Positions 7,916 through 15,485 of a DNA stretch of 16,945 nt are shown one piece after another. The position numbers were made by a program, and so were the translations under genes. How positions within the stretch are numbered: position 1 is the first letter of the stretch; each line of letters begins with the position of its first letter. The DNA is from an uncultured Alphaproteobacteria bacterium. Its GTDB lineage: Bacteria > Pseudomonadota > Alphaproteobacteria > RF32 > CAG-239. Where the stretch lies: contig CAJTJB010000014.1 in the NCBI GenBank assembly GCA_910576955.1, forward strand, positions 1 through 16,945, read 5' to 3'. Under the pieces are notes generated by a model, which worked only from the letters and a program-made list of their open reading frames with translations, was not told the DNA's origin and did no database searches.

Positions 7916-9410
7916 AGGTCCATTCCTTTGTTAATGCATTAAAGCGGCAATTTTTTCCCTGATATTCATATTTCAATATATAAAAATCCGGAAAAGGCGT
8001 CGGCAGATAATATTGTTCAATCACTGCCGGTTCAACCGCCTGCCAAAAAACATTTTGATTACGGTGTTGATAATAACTGTTCCAATATATTCCGCCAAAC
8101 AAAAATTTAGGCTTATATCTGATAACCAGCTCGGTAAGGTTCGGTTTGGGCTTTATCCCTAATTCATCGCCGACAACATCAATATGCCCAAGCATTGACC
8201 AATAATAATGCATATCTTTAGACATTATCGCCTGATTGCCGAAATAGCTGCTTAATACATAATCGCACGGCGTGATGTTTTGAGATATATAGGTTGCAAA
8301 TGTCCGGTCCTGCCCGCGTCCTGTTAAATATGCCGGTACAGATATAACCGCATAATAAACACACGCACCCAAGGCAATATATATGGACAGATAACACTTT
8401 TGCATCATTTTCTCGAGTAAGGAACTGTTTAAGCAAGCCATATAAATCATTAACGGCAACATATAATACGGCGAAATGGCAAAGTAAAAACAACGCAGCG
8501 GCAATTCAATTGCAAATAAAATCGCGATAATTTTAAAATATTTATCGGCAGATTTGAAAAAGCATATAATGCTTATTACTGCCAATACTGCCGAAGGGAT
8601 TAAACGTTGGTAATCCATAACATCAATTTTACCAAAACCGTAATATTCCTGCATTCGCACATTAAACGGATAGTTAGATTGCCAATAGAGCCCCACTGCG
8701 TCATGCAGATATAAGTACGCTATAAAAAGCAGTATTCCGCACACCGGCAGCAACAGGGCATAAAAAACATCCGTTACAGGTGTTTTTTGCTTATAAAAAG
8801 TTATAAGGCTTAATATTCCCAAAGCGGCATATATCATTAAAATCTTTTGCGTAAACAAAAAGGCGGCAAAAAAGGCGGCAAATGCGATGCATAGCGACGC
8901 CAGTTTTGGCTGTTTCCAATAAGAAAACAAATAATATAGCCCGATAGCGTAAAATAGCGCCATAAAAGTATCCGGATTATAATTGAAACAGTATATGTAG
9001 TAATACGGCGGGCATAAAATCAGTAAACTCAACAAAGCCGCCGTTTTCGAAGCTGCAAAAAAGCGAACAGAAATTTTATAAACAACATAAAGCAACGCAA
9101 TGCCGGCAATAATTCCGACAGTGTGCGCCGCATCTAATAATGCCAGTGCGTTGTCAAAATATCTTATGAAAGGGGCAAAAATGAACCATAAAAGAGGATT
9201 ATGATGTTGAAAAAAATCCTTATACGGAATTTTCCCGTGCGCAACGAGCCATGTCGAATGGATATGTTCCACATTATCCCCATTGCCCGTTTCAGTAAAA
9301 AACACTGTCCACCCCGCAAAACATAAGGTATATGCTAAAAGCAGCCCTATTGCAACTTCTGCAATGCTTTTAAAAATTATAATATCCCCTTTGTTTTCCG
9401 GCTTTATCAT
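7905..9410 (-). CDS. GT-C fold membrane glycosyltransferase, paralogue 1
   Basis: A 501-residue integral membrane protein, the twin of the following gene. A first transmembrane helix (about 15-38) leads into an outer loop with NGDNVEH (43-49) and YKDFFQHHNPLLW (63-75), the probable catalytic acidic loop of PMT_2/ArnT-like GT-C enzymes. Many further hydrophobic helices follow. The last ~125 residues are hydrophilic and carry TPCDY, a GHIDVVGDE segment and KPKFLFGGIYW, also conserved in the twin. The ATG is preceded by GGGAG. A 60-base gap separates it from nth, and an 11-base overlap links it to the next gene. The pair arose by tandem duplication. Two active-looking copies suggest different sugars or acceptors, or a heterodimer (inference). 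I cannot assign a gene name. Confidence 0.75.
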   Translation of the reverse strand: MIKPENKGDIIIFKSIAEVAIGLLLAYTLCFAGWTVFFTETGNGDNVEHIHSTWLVAHGKIPYKDFFQHHNPLLWFIFAPFIRYFDNALALLDAAHTVGIIAGIALLYVVYKISVRFFAASKTAALLSLLILCPPYYYIYCFNYNPDTFMALFYAIGLYYLFSYWKQPKLASLCIAFAAFFAAFLFTQKILMIYAALGILSLITFYKQKTPVTDVFYALLLPVCGILLFIAYLYLHDAVGLYWQSNYPFNVRMQEYYGFGKIDVMDYQRLIPSAVLAVISIICFFKSADKYFKIIAILFAIELPLRCFYFAISPYYMLPLMIYMACLNSSLLEKMMQKCYLSIYIALGACVYYAVISVPAYLTGRGQDRTFATYISQNITPCDYVLSSYFGNQAIMSKDMHYYWSMLGHIDVVGDELGIKPKPNLTELVIRYKPKFLFGGIYWNSYYQHRNQNVFWQAVEPAVIEQYYLPTPFPDFYILKYEYQGKNCRFNALTKEWTYAN

Positions 9411-9470
9411 TTACGCTCCCATACAAATTCATAAAGAGATTAAACGCAAAAAATTAAAAAGTCCACCAAA

Positions 9471-10106
9471 TCAGAGTTTTTTATCCGCACAATAACAAAA
9501 TGAAGATATCGGGCATCTTGCACATTCCGGACGTTGTGCCTTGCAGATATAACGTCCGAATAAGACCAGCCAATGGTTGGCGTTGATGATATATTCGTCC
9601 GGCAAAACTTTTAATAAATCCTCTTCAACCGCCAGAGGCGTTTTCCCGCAACTGAAATCCAGCCGGTGAGAAATGCGCAAAACGTGCGTATCAACGGCAA
9701 GTGTCGGCTTTTTAAACCAGACATTTAACACCACATTTGCCGTTTTGCGCCCGACACCCGCCAATTTTTCCAACTCTTCCCGCCGTTCGGGAACTATGCC
9801 GTTATATTTCTCCACCAAATCACGGCTTAAGGAGATAATATTTTTAGCTTTATTATTAAACAAGCCAATCGTTCGAATGTAAGAAATCAGCTTTTCCTCA
9901 CCCAGTTCAAGCATTTTTTGCGGCGTATCGGCAATCTTAAAAAGTTCTTCGGTCGCCTTGTTTACCCCTTTGTCGGTTGTTTGGGCAGAAAGCACAACAG
10001 CAACAAGCAGCGTATACGCATTATGAAAATTAAGTTCGCATTGCGGGTTAGGGTTTTCTTTGGCAAAAACCTCCATAATTTTTAATATTTCAGCCTGACT
10101 ACGCAT
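9471..10106 (-). CDS. nth: Endonuclease III, DNA glycosylase/AP lyase
   Basis: Base-excision repair enzyme that removes oxidised pyrimidines and cleaves the abasic site. It has 211 residues, normal for the family. The helix-hairpin-helix LEKLAGVGRKTANVVLN contains the Schiff-base Lys121. Catalytic Asp139 is in AVDTHVLRISHR. The C-terminal iron-sulfur cluster site is complete, with spacing C-x6-C-x2-C-x5-C (C188, C195, C198, C204). The ATG is preceded by GGAGGGCGG. The gene begins 15 bases after tsaD, clearly in the same message, and stops at TGA. Confidence 0.96.
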   Translation of the reverse strand: MRSQAEILKIMEVFAKENPNPQCELNFHNAYTLLVAVVLSAQTTDKGVNKATEELFKIADTPQKMLELGEEKLISYIRTIGLFNNKAKNIISLSRDLVEKYNGIVPERREELEKLAGVGRKTANVVLNVWFKKPTLAVDTHVLRISHRLDFSCGKTPLAVEEDLLKVLPDEYIINANHWLVLFGRYICKAQRPECARCPISSFCYCADKKL

Positions 10107-10121
10107 TATAACCGCCCTCCG

Positions 10122-11198
10122 TCAGGCTTTTACGCCGCCGGCGCCTGCTGCTTTCGGGGCATCGTTATCCAGCGGCCAACGCGGGCGTGGCTTAAAATCT
10201 AACGGGCTGGTATAGCCTTTGCGAAACCGCTCCAACCCCGCCCAAGCTATCATAACGCCGTTATCGGTACAAAAGCGAATAGGCGGCGCAGCAAAAATCA
10301 GTCCGTTTTTCTCTGCCAGTACTTGTAATTTTTCCCTTAAATAAGTATTAGACGCCACCCCGCCGGAAACCACCAGATGTTTTCCTTGCGGATATTGCTG
10401 TTTAAAATAAGCAATTGCCTTGCCCAGCTTGCGACACAAGCAATCCGTTGCCGTGTATTGGAAACAAGCGCAAATATCTGCCACATCATGCGCCGGAATA
10501 TCAGCATGAGCAAGTTCTCCATCCGGCGAATAAGTTTCCACAATTTTGCGAACGGCAGTTTTAAGCCCGGAAAAAGACAAGTTGCAGTCCGACGAACCGA
10601 TTAGCGGACGCGGCAGAGAAAAACGCGTTTCATCGCCGGATGCCGCCATTTTTTCCACAGCCGGACCGCCCGGATATCCGAGTCCGAGCATTTTTGCGAC
10701 TTTGTCATATGCTTCTCCCGCAGCATCATCAATAGTTGTTCCCAAACGTTCATACTTATCAACATCTTTAACCACCAAAATCTGGCAGTGTCCGCCGGAT
10801 ACAAGCAATAACAAATACGGAAATTCCACATCATTGGTAATACGGGCAGCCAAAGCGTGCCCCTCCAAGTGGTTTACGGCAACAAACGGCTTATTTAATG
10901 CGATAGACAAAGCTTTTGCCGTCATCACGCCGACAATCACGCCGCCGATAAGCCCCGGACCGGATGCCGCCGCAACGGCATCAATATCTTGAAGTTTGAT
11001 ATTAGCACGTTGGCAGCACTGCTCTAAAATGCTGTCAATATGTTCCAAATGCGAGCGCGCGGCAATCTCGGGAACAACACCGCCAAAAGCTTTGTGTTCT
11101 TCTTGCGAGAGCAACGCCTCTCCTAAAATTTCTTTTTTATCATTTACAATCGCCGCTGCGGTTTCGTCACAACTGCTTTCTATACCTAAAACTATCAT
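10122..11198 (-). CDS. tsaD: tRNA N6-adenosine threonylcarbamoyltransferase
   Basis: Transfers the threonylcarbamoyl group to A37 of ANN-decoding tRNAs, making t6A together with TsaB/TsaE/TsaC. It is essential in most bacteria. The start is taken at the ATG at 11198 (358 residues, MIVLGIESSCDET, the standard N-terminus). A TTG four codons upstream is possible but unnecessary. Metal ligands are His110 and His114 (HLEGH) and Asp312 (CTDNGVM). The ASKHA-fold signatures are VSGGHCQ (133-139), DDAAGEAYDKVAKMLGLGYPGG, FSGLKTAV and VSGGVASN. The C-terminus has a short Ala/Gly-rich extension (KAAGAGGVKA). It is the first gene of the leftward operon and is divergent from mic60, a neighbourhood seen widely in Alphaproteobacteria. 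Confidence 0.96.
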   Translation of the reverse strand: MIVLGIESSCDETAAAIVNDKKEILGEALLSQEEHKAFGGVVPEIAARSHLEHIDSILEQCCQRANIKLQDIDAVAAASGPGLIGGVIVGVMTAKALSIALNKPFVAVNHLEGHALAARITNDVEFPYLLLLVSGGHCQILVVKDVDKYERLGTTIDDAAGEAYDKVAKMLGLGYPGGPAVEKMAASGDETRFSLPRPLIGSSDCNLSFSGLKTAVRKIVETYSPDGELAHADIPAHDVADICACFQYTATDCLCRKLGKAIAYFKQQYPQGKHLVVSGGVASNTYLREKLQVLAEKNGLIFAAPPIRFCTDNGVMIAWAGLERFRKGYTSPLDFKPRPRWPLDNDAPKAAGAGGVKA

Positions 11199-11289
11199 AT
11201 TCGTTTCCAAAAAGATTGAAGTTTATTTTTTTATTTTATAAACTATATTTTACAGAATGCAAACAACTATTACATAAGGAGCCGTAAAA
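11199..11289. promoter_or_regulatory. Divergent promoter region tsaD / mic60
   Basis: A 91-base AT-rich spacer between divergent starts. Minus strand, for the tsaD operon: TTGCAT (plus coordinates 11257-11262), a 16-base spacer, and TATAAA (11235-11240). Plus strand, for mic60: TTGAAG (11216-11221) with TATAAA (11237-11242) at a 15-base spacing, a weaker fit. The mic60 ribosome site AAGGAG is at 11276-11281. The two predicted -10 boxes overlap, so the two operons may compete for polymerase. The boxes are matches by eye only. Confidence 0.45.
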
Positions 11290-12300
11290 ATGTCAGAAAA
11301 AGCAGCACAGCCGGCAGCAAAAAAAGGCTTTTCCAAAGTTTTAAAGTGGAGCGCAGCCGTTTTGGGAGTTGCCGTTTTGGAATGTGCGGGCATTGCCGCA
11401 GCCGTTAAGATAACCGAATCGCGGAATGTTGACACTGCCAACCAATTTCAAGCCGTATTGCAACACCTGCAAAAACAGGATATGCGACTCGAAGAACTGC
11501 AAAAACTGCCCTCTGCCATTTCTGCCAATGCGGAAAAGATTGCCTCCAATACCGGAATGGTGAATTTGCTTGCCGAAGGCTTAAGCGCGCTCAAAGACGA
11601 GGTTGGCAACAAAAAGCTGGAAGTGCTTAATTTGCAGATGTCGAAGCTTGACCACCGGATGGAAGCGGTTGAAGAAAGCAAAAGCCAAGAAGCGCTTGTG
11701 TTGAGCCTTGCCCTGATGATTAAAGAAAATGTGCTTTATAACCGCAGCTATGAAAAAGAGGCGGATATTTTGGCAGAAATTGCCCAAGGGCAGCCCAAAA
11801 TCGAATCTGCCGTTCAAGATATAACCTCGCTTAAAGGCAGTACCATATTAAATGACGCACAGTTGATTGAGCAGTATAAGCAAGTTGCGGAGAATTTGAA
11901 CTTTTCCGTTCCCGCGGAGGAAACCGTCGCAGAAGAGAAAGAAAACCGCGGTGCTGTTGCCAAAAGCATTGAACTGATTAAAGACACCGTTGCCGGAATT
12001 AACTTTGATAAGGTTGTGGTGTTAAAAAAAGAAAAGAAAACAGACGAACAGCAGCTTTTAATCAACACCCTGACCGAGCTTGTTACCACGCATAATTTTA
12101 ATGACACATTGGAGTTTATTGAGCAAAACCGCGCGGCATTCCGTGAAGAGGCTAATCCGCAATTTACGGCTTGGGCAGAGAAAATCAAACAAAAAGTAAC
12201 CTTTGATAAAGCAATTTCGCAGATTATAGCAGAAGAACTTTCGGCGATTCGCAAAGATTTTGCCGCAAAATCTTTATCTCAAACCCCGTCAGAGGACTAA
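11290..12300 (+). CDS. Mic60/mitofilin-like inner-membrane protein (COG4223 type)
   Basis: A 336-residue protein with a short basic N-terminus, one transmembrane helix (about 19-39), a long helical and probably coiled-coil region (about 45-150, heptad-like with many Glu/Lys/Leu), a charged linker, and a helical C-terminal domain (about 245-325). This layout, and its place immediately before hemY, match the alphaproteobacterial Mic60 family, the relative of the mitochondrial cristae-junction protein mitofilin. Those proteins bend or bridge inner and intracytoplasmic membranes. It is on the short side for the family, and sequence similarity cannot be checked by eye, so the call relies on topology and gene order. 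The start ATG has AAGGAG 8 bases upstream. It is nearly coupled to hemY (4-base gap). hemC and hemD, usually upstream, are absent. Confidence 0.7.
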   Translation: MSEKAAQPAAKKGFSKVLKWSAAVLGVAVLECAGIAAAVKITESRNVDTANQFQAVLQHLQKQDMRLEELQKLPSAISANAEKIASNTGMVNLLAEGLSALKDEVGNKKLEVLNLQMSKLDHRMEAVEESKSQEALVLSLALMIKENVLYNRSYEKEADILAEIAQGQPKIESAVQDITSLKGSTILNDAQLIEQYKQVAENLNFSVPAEETVAEEKENRGAVAKSIELIKDTVAGINFDKVVVLKKEKKTDEQQLLINTLTELVTTHNFNDTLEFIEQNRAAFREEANPQFTAWAEKIKQKVTFDKAISQIIAEELSAIRKDFAAKSLSQTPSED

Positions 12301-12304
12301 TTGA

Positions 12305-13744
12305 ATGGTTAAATATCTTTTTAAGCTGGCTTGCATTTTGGGACTGGCAGCTGTCCTTTTCAGATTTACAAACACTAACAGCCAGGTTTTTATTCAGATT
12401 GCCGGCAGTATATATTCTTTTTCCGTATATGAGATACTGTTTTTCGTGTTTGCCTTTTTTGTGTTGGCAGAGCTTTTTCTGCAAGGCGGCAATGCCCTAA
12501 ATCAAATGCTTAAAAATGATGTTTTAATATCAAACCATTCCTTTGCCGGCGATAAAGAGAATATTGAAATCATTCAAAACGGCAGCAGTAACAAAATCGT
12601 TTTAAGCCGCAATCAGTTTGATGAAGCCGCGATTTTGATTGTTAAGACCATGAGCGCCATCACCTCCGGACTGATGGAAGAGGCGCGCCGCCATCTTGCG
12701 TGTTTAAAAGAAATTATCGGTGAAGATGCGATTATAGATGTTTTAATGCTCAAAATTTACAAAGGCGAGAAGAATTTTGACAAGATGGAGCAGCTCTCCC
12801 AAAAACTGATGGAAAATGAGGATATTCAGCTGGTGGGAATGAAAGCGGCTCTGGAAGCGCAAATGGAAAAGAAAGAATTTACCGAAGCCTTAAAAACCGT
12901 CAATCAGGCGTTTGAAGTCCGACAGGATTTATATTGGGTTATCGGCAGTGCCTTTTTGCTGCGTGCGCAAAATAACGACTGGCTCGGCGCATTAGAAGTT
13001 TTAGAGGCGGGCATAGAAAAAGAGATTACCCCGCCGCAAAAAGCCAGCCGCCTGAAAGCCGTTGCATTATTCGAGCTGGCCAAACAAGCTAAAGCGGATA
13101 ACGACAAAACCAAATATTTCAAATTTATCACTCAAGCGTTGAATGAAAACAATAAGCTTATTCCCGCGGCGCTTGAGCTGGCGGAATATTATGTTAAAAA
13201 TGACAAGCAAACCCGCAAGGCAGAGAATGTGTTATATCGGATGTGGGTAGAGAATCCGTCATATGAAGTGGCTGAAGCATATCTCAATTTATTTCCGAAA
13301 GACAGCAAAGCCGAGAAAATCCAGCGTATGGAAAAATTGGCTCTGGCAAACAGCAAGCGCCAGTCATTAAATAATCTTATCTTGGCAGAGTTGTATATTA
13401 AGGCTAAAAAATATGCCAAAGCGAAAACGGAATGCAAAATTTTCTTATTAAAAAATCCGGCAACGCAAAAAATTGCCGATATGTATAAGCAAATGGACGA
13501 TAAGCCGCACAAACACGGCTCTGCAAAGCCAACCGGCTTGCTGCACAGCATCAAAAAAAGGCTGAACGAAATGGGCAAAGGCGAAAATATGGAAAGCTTT
13601 CCCAAAGATTTTCAATGGGTATGCGCCAACTGCGGACACGTAGAAGACCATTGGACGCCCATCTGCCCCGACTGCGGCGAAATCGGACGCAATTATTGGC
13701 ATCTTTATGTTGATAACGAAACAACAGCAGTTGAGGAAATCTGA
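12305..13744 (+). CDS. hemY: HemY-like membrane TPR protein with C-terminal zinc ribbon
   Basis: A 479-residue protein of the HemY_N family (not protoporphyrinogen oxidase, which shares the name in Firmicutes). Two hydrophobic N-terminal helices (about 4-22 and 42-64) separated by the FTNTNSQVFIQIAG hairpin match the HemY_N pattern. A long helical TPR-type region (about 105-410) follows. The C-terminal module is WVCANCG...WTPICPDCG, with Cys440, Cys443, Cys454 and Cys457 as a rubredoxin/zinc-ribbon site, as in other alphaproteobacterial HemY proteins and in LapB. The role is not firmly established; it is usually found with haem genes and with mic60, and probably scaffolds envelope complexes. 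The start codon lies 4 bases after the mic60 stop with GAGG upstream. The gene ends at TGA. Confidence 0.8.
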   Translation: MVKYLFKLACILGLAAVLFRFTNTNSQVFIQIAGSIYSFSVYEILFFVFAFFVLAELFLQGGNALNQMLKNDVLISNHSFAGDKENIEIIQNGSSNKIVLSRNQFDEAAILIVKTMSAITSGLMEEARRHLACLKEIIGEDAIIDVLMLKIYKGEKNFDKMEQLSQKLMENEDIQLVGMKAALEAQMEKKEFTEALKTVNQAFEVRQDLYWVIGSAFLLRAQNNDWLGALEVLEAGIEKEITPPQKASRLKAVALFELAKQAKADNDKTKYFKFITQALNENNKLIPAALELAEYYVKNDKQTRKAENVLYRMWVENPSYEVAEAYLNLFPKDSKAEKIQRMEKLALANSKRQSLNNLILAELYIKAKKYAKAKTECKIFLLKNPATQKIADMYKQMDDKPHKHGSAKPTGLLHSIKKRLNEMGKGENMESFPKDFQWVCANCGHVEDHWTPICPDCGEIGRNYWHLYVDNETTAVEEI

Positions 13745-13745
13745 A

Positions 13746-13767
13746 AATAGGCTAACGTTCTCCTATT
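13746..13767 (+). other. Weak hairpin between hemY and the sugar kinase
   Basis: AATAGG (13746-13751) can pair with CCTATT (13762-13767) around a 10-base loop, immediately after the hemY stop. There is no T-run, so it is at most a weak attenuator or a message-stabilising element. The kinase ribosome site lies downstream and is not sequestered by it. Confidence 0.2.
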
Positions 13768-13796
13768 AAATTAAGATATTTATCAGGAGAGCTGTT

Positions 13797-15200
13797 ATGA
13801 ACTGTGAAGATATAAAAAACGAATGGACTAAAAAGTATAAAGTTGTTTCAGAACAGCTGGAAAAGTTAAAGGAAATTCCGGCAGCGGCAACAGCTTTTAA
13901 TGCAAATATCGACGCGATTTTAAAAATCAGCGGCGAACAATTGAAAAAATTGATTGTTGATAATCAGATTTCTGTATCGGAACTGCAAAATATCCAGCTT
14001 TCAAGTTTTAAAAAGCCGACAGACGTTTTAATCGGCATTGTAAAATGTTTCAGCCGCGGCATTGCCGAAGAGTGGGTAACCGAAGATATCAACATTTATA
14101 ACTGGATGGAAAAGAATCTCGGATATGACCGTTTGCAAATGGGCGGACAAGGCGGCATTATTGCCAATGCGCTTGCGCTTTTAGGCGTTAATAAAGTGAT
14201 TGCGCACACAAACTCTCACCCGCAATTACAAGCCGAACAATTTTTAGATTTGCCAAATCTTTATGGGATAGATAATAACGGCGAATTGCAAAAAGCCGTA
14301 GAAATCTCCCGCGAAAAAGATATTCCGCTTATTCACTGGATTATTGAATTTGACAAAGGGGATTCGTTTACGTTGGATGATGTAACATTTAAATGTCCGA
14401 AATCAAACAGATTTATTGCCACATACGACCCTCTGAATATGAAATTGGTTATGAATGAGGGCTTTGTTTCTTATATGAACAATAACAAAGTAGATTATTT
14501 GTTGATGTCCGGTTTTCATCCGCTGCTATCTCATTTAGGCGGCTTGCAGCTGATTGACAATGCCGTTCCGGTAATTGAAAAATGGAAACAGGCGAATCCG
14601 GATTTGATTGTCCATCTTGAAGTTGCTTCCACCCAAGATAAGGCAATTCGTCAGGCAATAATAGAAAAAATTGCACCTTTGGCAGATTCTATCGGGTTAA
14701 ACGAGCGCGAAACGATTGATTTGCTGGAAATTACCGGACAGGAAGAATTAGCCCGCAAAACAGAAAGAGAAACAAACAGCTGTAATCTATTTAAGGCAAT
14801 ATTGTTCTTGAAAAACAAACTCAATGTTAAGCGTATCCAACTGCATATGTTCGGATTGTATTTAACAATTCAGGATTCGCGTTTTCCGTATACAGCGGAG
14901 CAAAACCTGAAAGGGATGATGACCGCCGCGGTTGTTTCTTCCAGCAAAGCGCAACATGGGGAAATTGCCAAATATAAAGACGTATCAAGAACTTTAGGCA
15001 AACCGGTTGCCAATCAGGGAGTTACCGAATTGCTGATGTTAGCGTCTTGGTTAGATAAATTTGAGTTGTTAACAAAGGGGCTTTGCGAATATGAGGGGCT
15101 GCAGATTAGCGCTATTCCGACGATTCTGGTAGATAAGCCGAAAACGCTTGTTGGAATGGGAGATACCATTTCATCAGTTTCGCTGCTTGCCGGCAGATAA
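13797..15200 (+). CDS. ADP-dependent sugar kinase (glucokinase/phosphofructokinase family)
   Basis: A 467-residue cytosolic enzyme of the ADP-dependent glucokinase/phosphofructokinase family (ribokinase fold), which phosphorylates glucose or fructose-6-phosphate using ADP and giving AMP. Diagnostic motifs are AFNANIDAI near the N-terminus, the sugar-site loop MGGQGGIIANALALLG (115-130), LLMSGFHPL, the HXE motif in HLEVAST (His273, Glu275), NXXE in LNERE (Asn302, Glu305) and GMGD at 453-456 with the catalytic base Asp456, followed by TISS. All catalytic elements are intact and the length is usual. Glucose versus fructose-6-phosphate preference cannot be decided. The family is chiefly archaeal and animal, so presence in an alphaproteobacterium is unusual. 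It follows hemY by 52 bases, has AGGAGA before its ATG, and is closed by a strong terminator. Confidence 0.85.
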   Translation: MNCEDIKNEWTKKYKVVSEQLEKLKEIPAAATAFNANIDAILKISGEQLKKLIVDNQISVSELQNIQLSSFKKPTDVLIGIVKCFSRGIAEEWVTEDINIYNWMEKNLGYDRLQMGGQGGIIANALALLGVNKVIAHTNSHPQLQAEQFLDLPNLYGIDNNGELQKAVEISREKDIPLIHWIIEFDKGDSFTLDDVTFKCPKSNRFIATYDPLNMKLVMNEGFVSYMNNNKVDYLLMSGFHPLLSHLGGLQLIDNAVPVIEKWKQANPDLIVHLEVASTQDKAIRQAIIEKIAPLADSIGLNERETIDLLEITGQEELARKTERETNSCNLFKAILFLKNKLNVKRIQLHMFGLYLTIQDSRFPYTAEQNLKGMMTAAVVSSSKAQHGEIAKYKDVSRTLGKPVANQGVTELLMLASWLDKFELLTKGLCEYEGLQISAIPTILVDKPKTLVGMGDTISSVSLLAGR

Positions 15201-15215
15201 GCTTTCCATACAAAT

Positions 15216-15249
15216 AAAAACACCTCACATAGAATTGTGAGGTGTTTTT
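15216..15249 (+). terminator. Rho-independent terminator after the ADP-dependent kinase
   Basis: A perfect 14-bp stem (AAAAACACCTCACA at 15216-15229 with TGTGAGGTGTTTTT at 15236-15249) has a 6-base loop, an A-run before and a T-run after. It begins 16 bases past the kinase stop. The A/T symmetry means it could also stop transcription coming from the right. Confidence 0.92.
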
Positions 15250-15429
15250 GTATTATCTGCATATCATACATTTGATTATGCAATTACTGCTATTTTTACT
15301 AAAAAGTATATTTAAGGTAATTCAATTTTTTAAAGATATCTAACATATGATAGTTTTTAGGGTATAACGTGTAATGGTTATATTAAGAATATGCTAGATG
15401 CTTTAAGGTTGTGGAAGCCATTATAATAG

Positions 15430-15465
15430 CAGGCTGGCAGAATTCAGTAAGGCTCTGCCAACCTG
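15430..15465 (-). terminator. Probable terminator hairpin of the right Cys-rich gene
   Basis: A 12-bp stem (15430-15441 with 15454-15465, including one G-U pair) closes a 12-base loop. It lies 20 bases beyond the stop of the minus-strand gene. The minus-strand tail (CTATTATAATGG) lacks a clean T-run, so it may be a weak or factor-assisted terminator. The rest of 15250-15429 is AT-rich, and I see no gene there. Confidence 0.5.
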
Positions 15466-15485
15466 TAAAATTTGTAATTTATTCA

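Noticed and set aside
10546..10992. 148-codon open frame on the plus strand inside tsaD
   Set aside because: It is antisense to an intact, motif-complete tsaD, has no ribosome site, and its composition is that of a codon shadow.
11814..12254. 146-codon open frame antisense to the mic60-like gene
   Set aside because: It mirrors the codons of the helical region, and the plus-strand gene has the ribosome site, the start and the coupled neighbour.
15250..15429. Possible small RNA or gene between the two convergent genes
   Set aside because: AT-rich, with no open frame of note and no stable hairpin except the terminators at its borders; nothing supports a feature.
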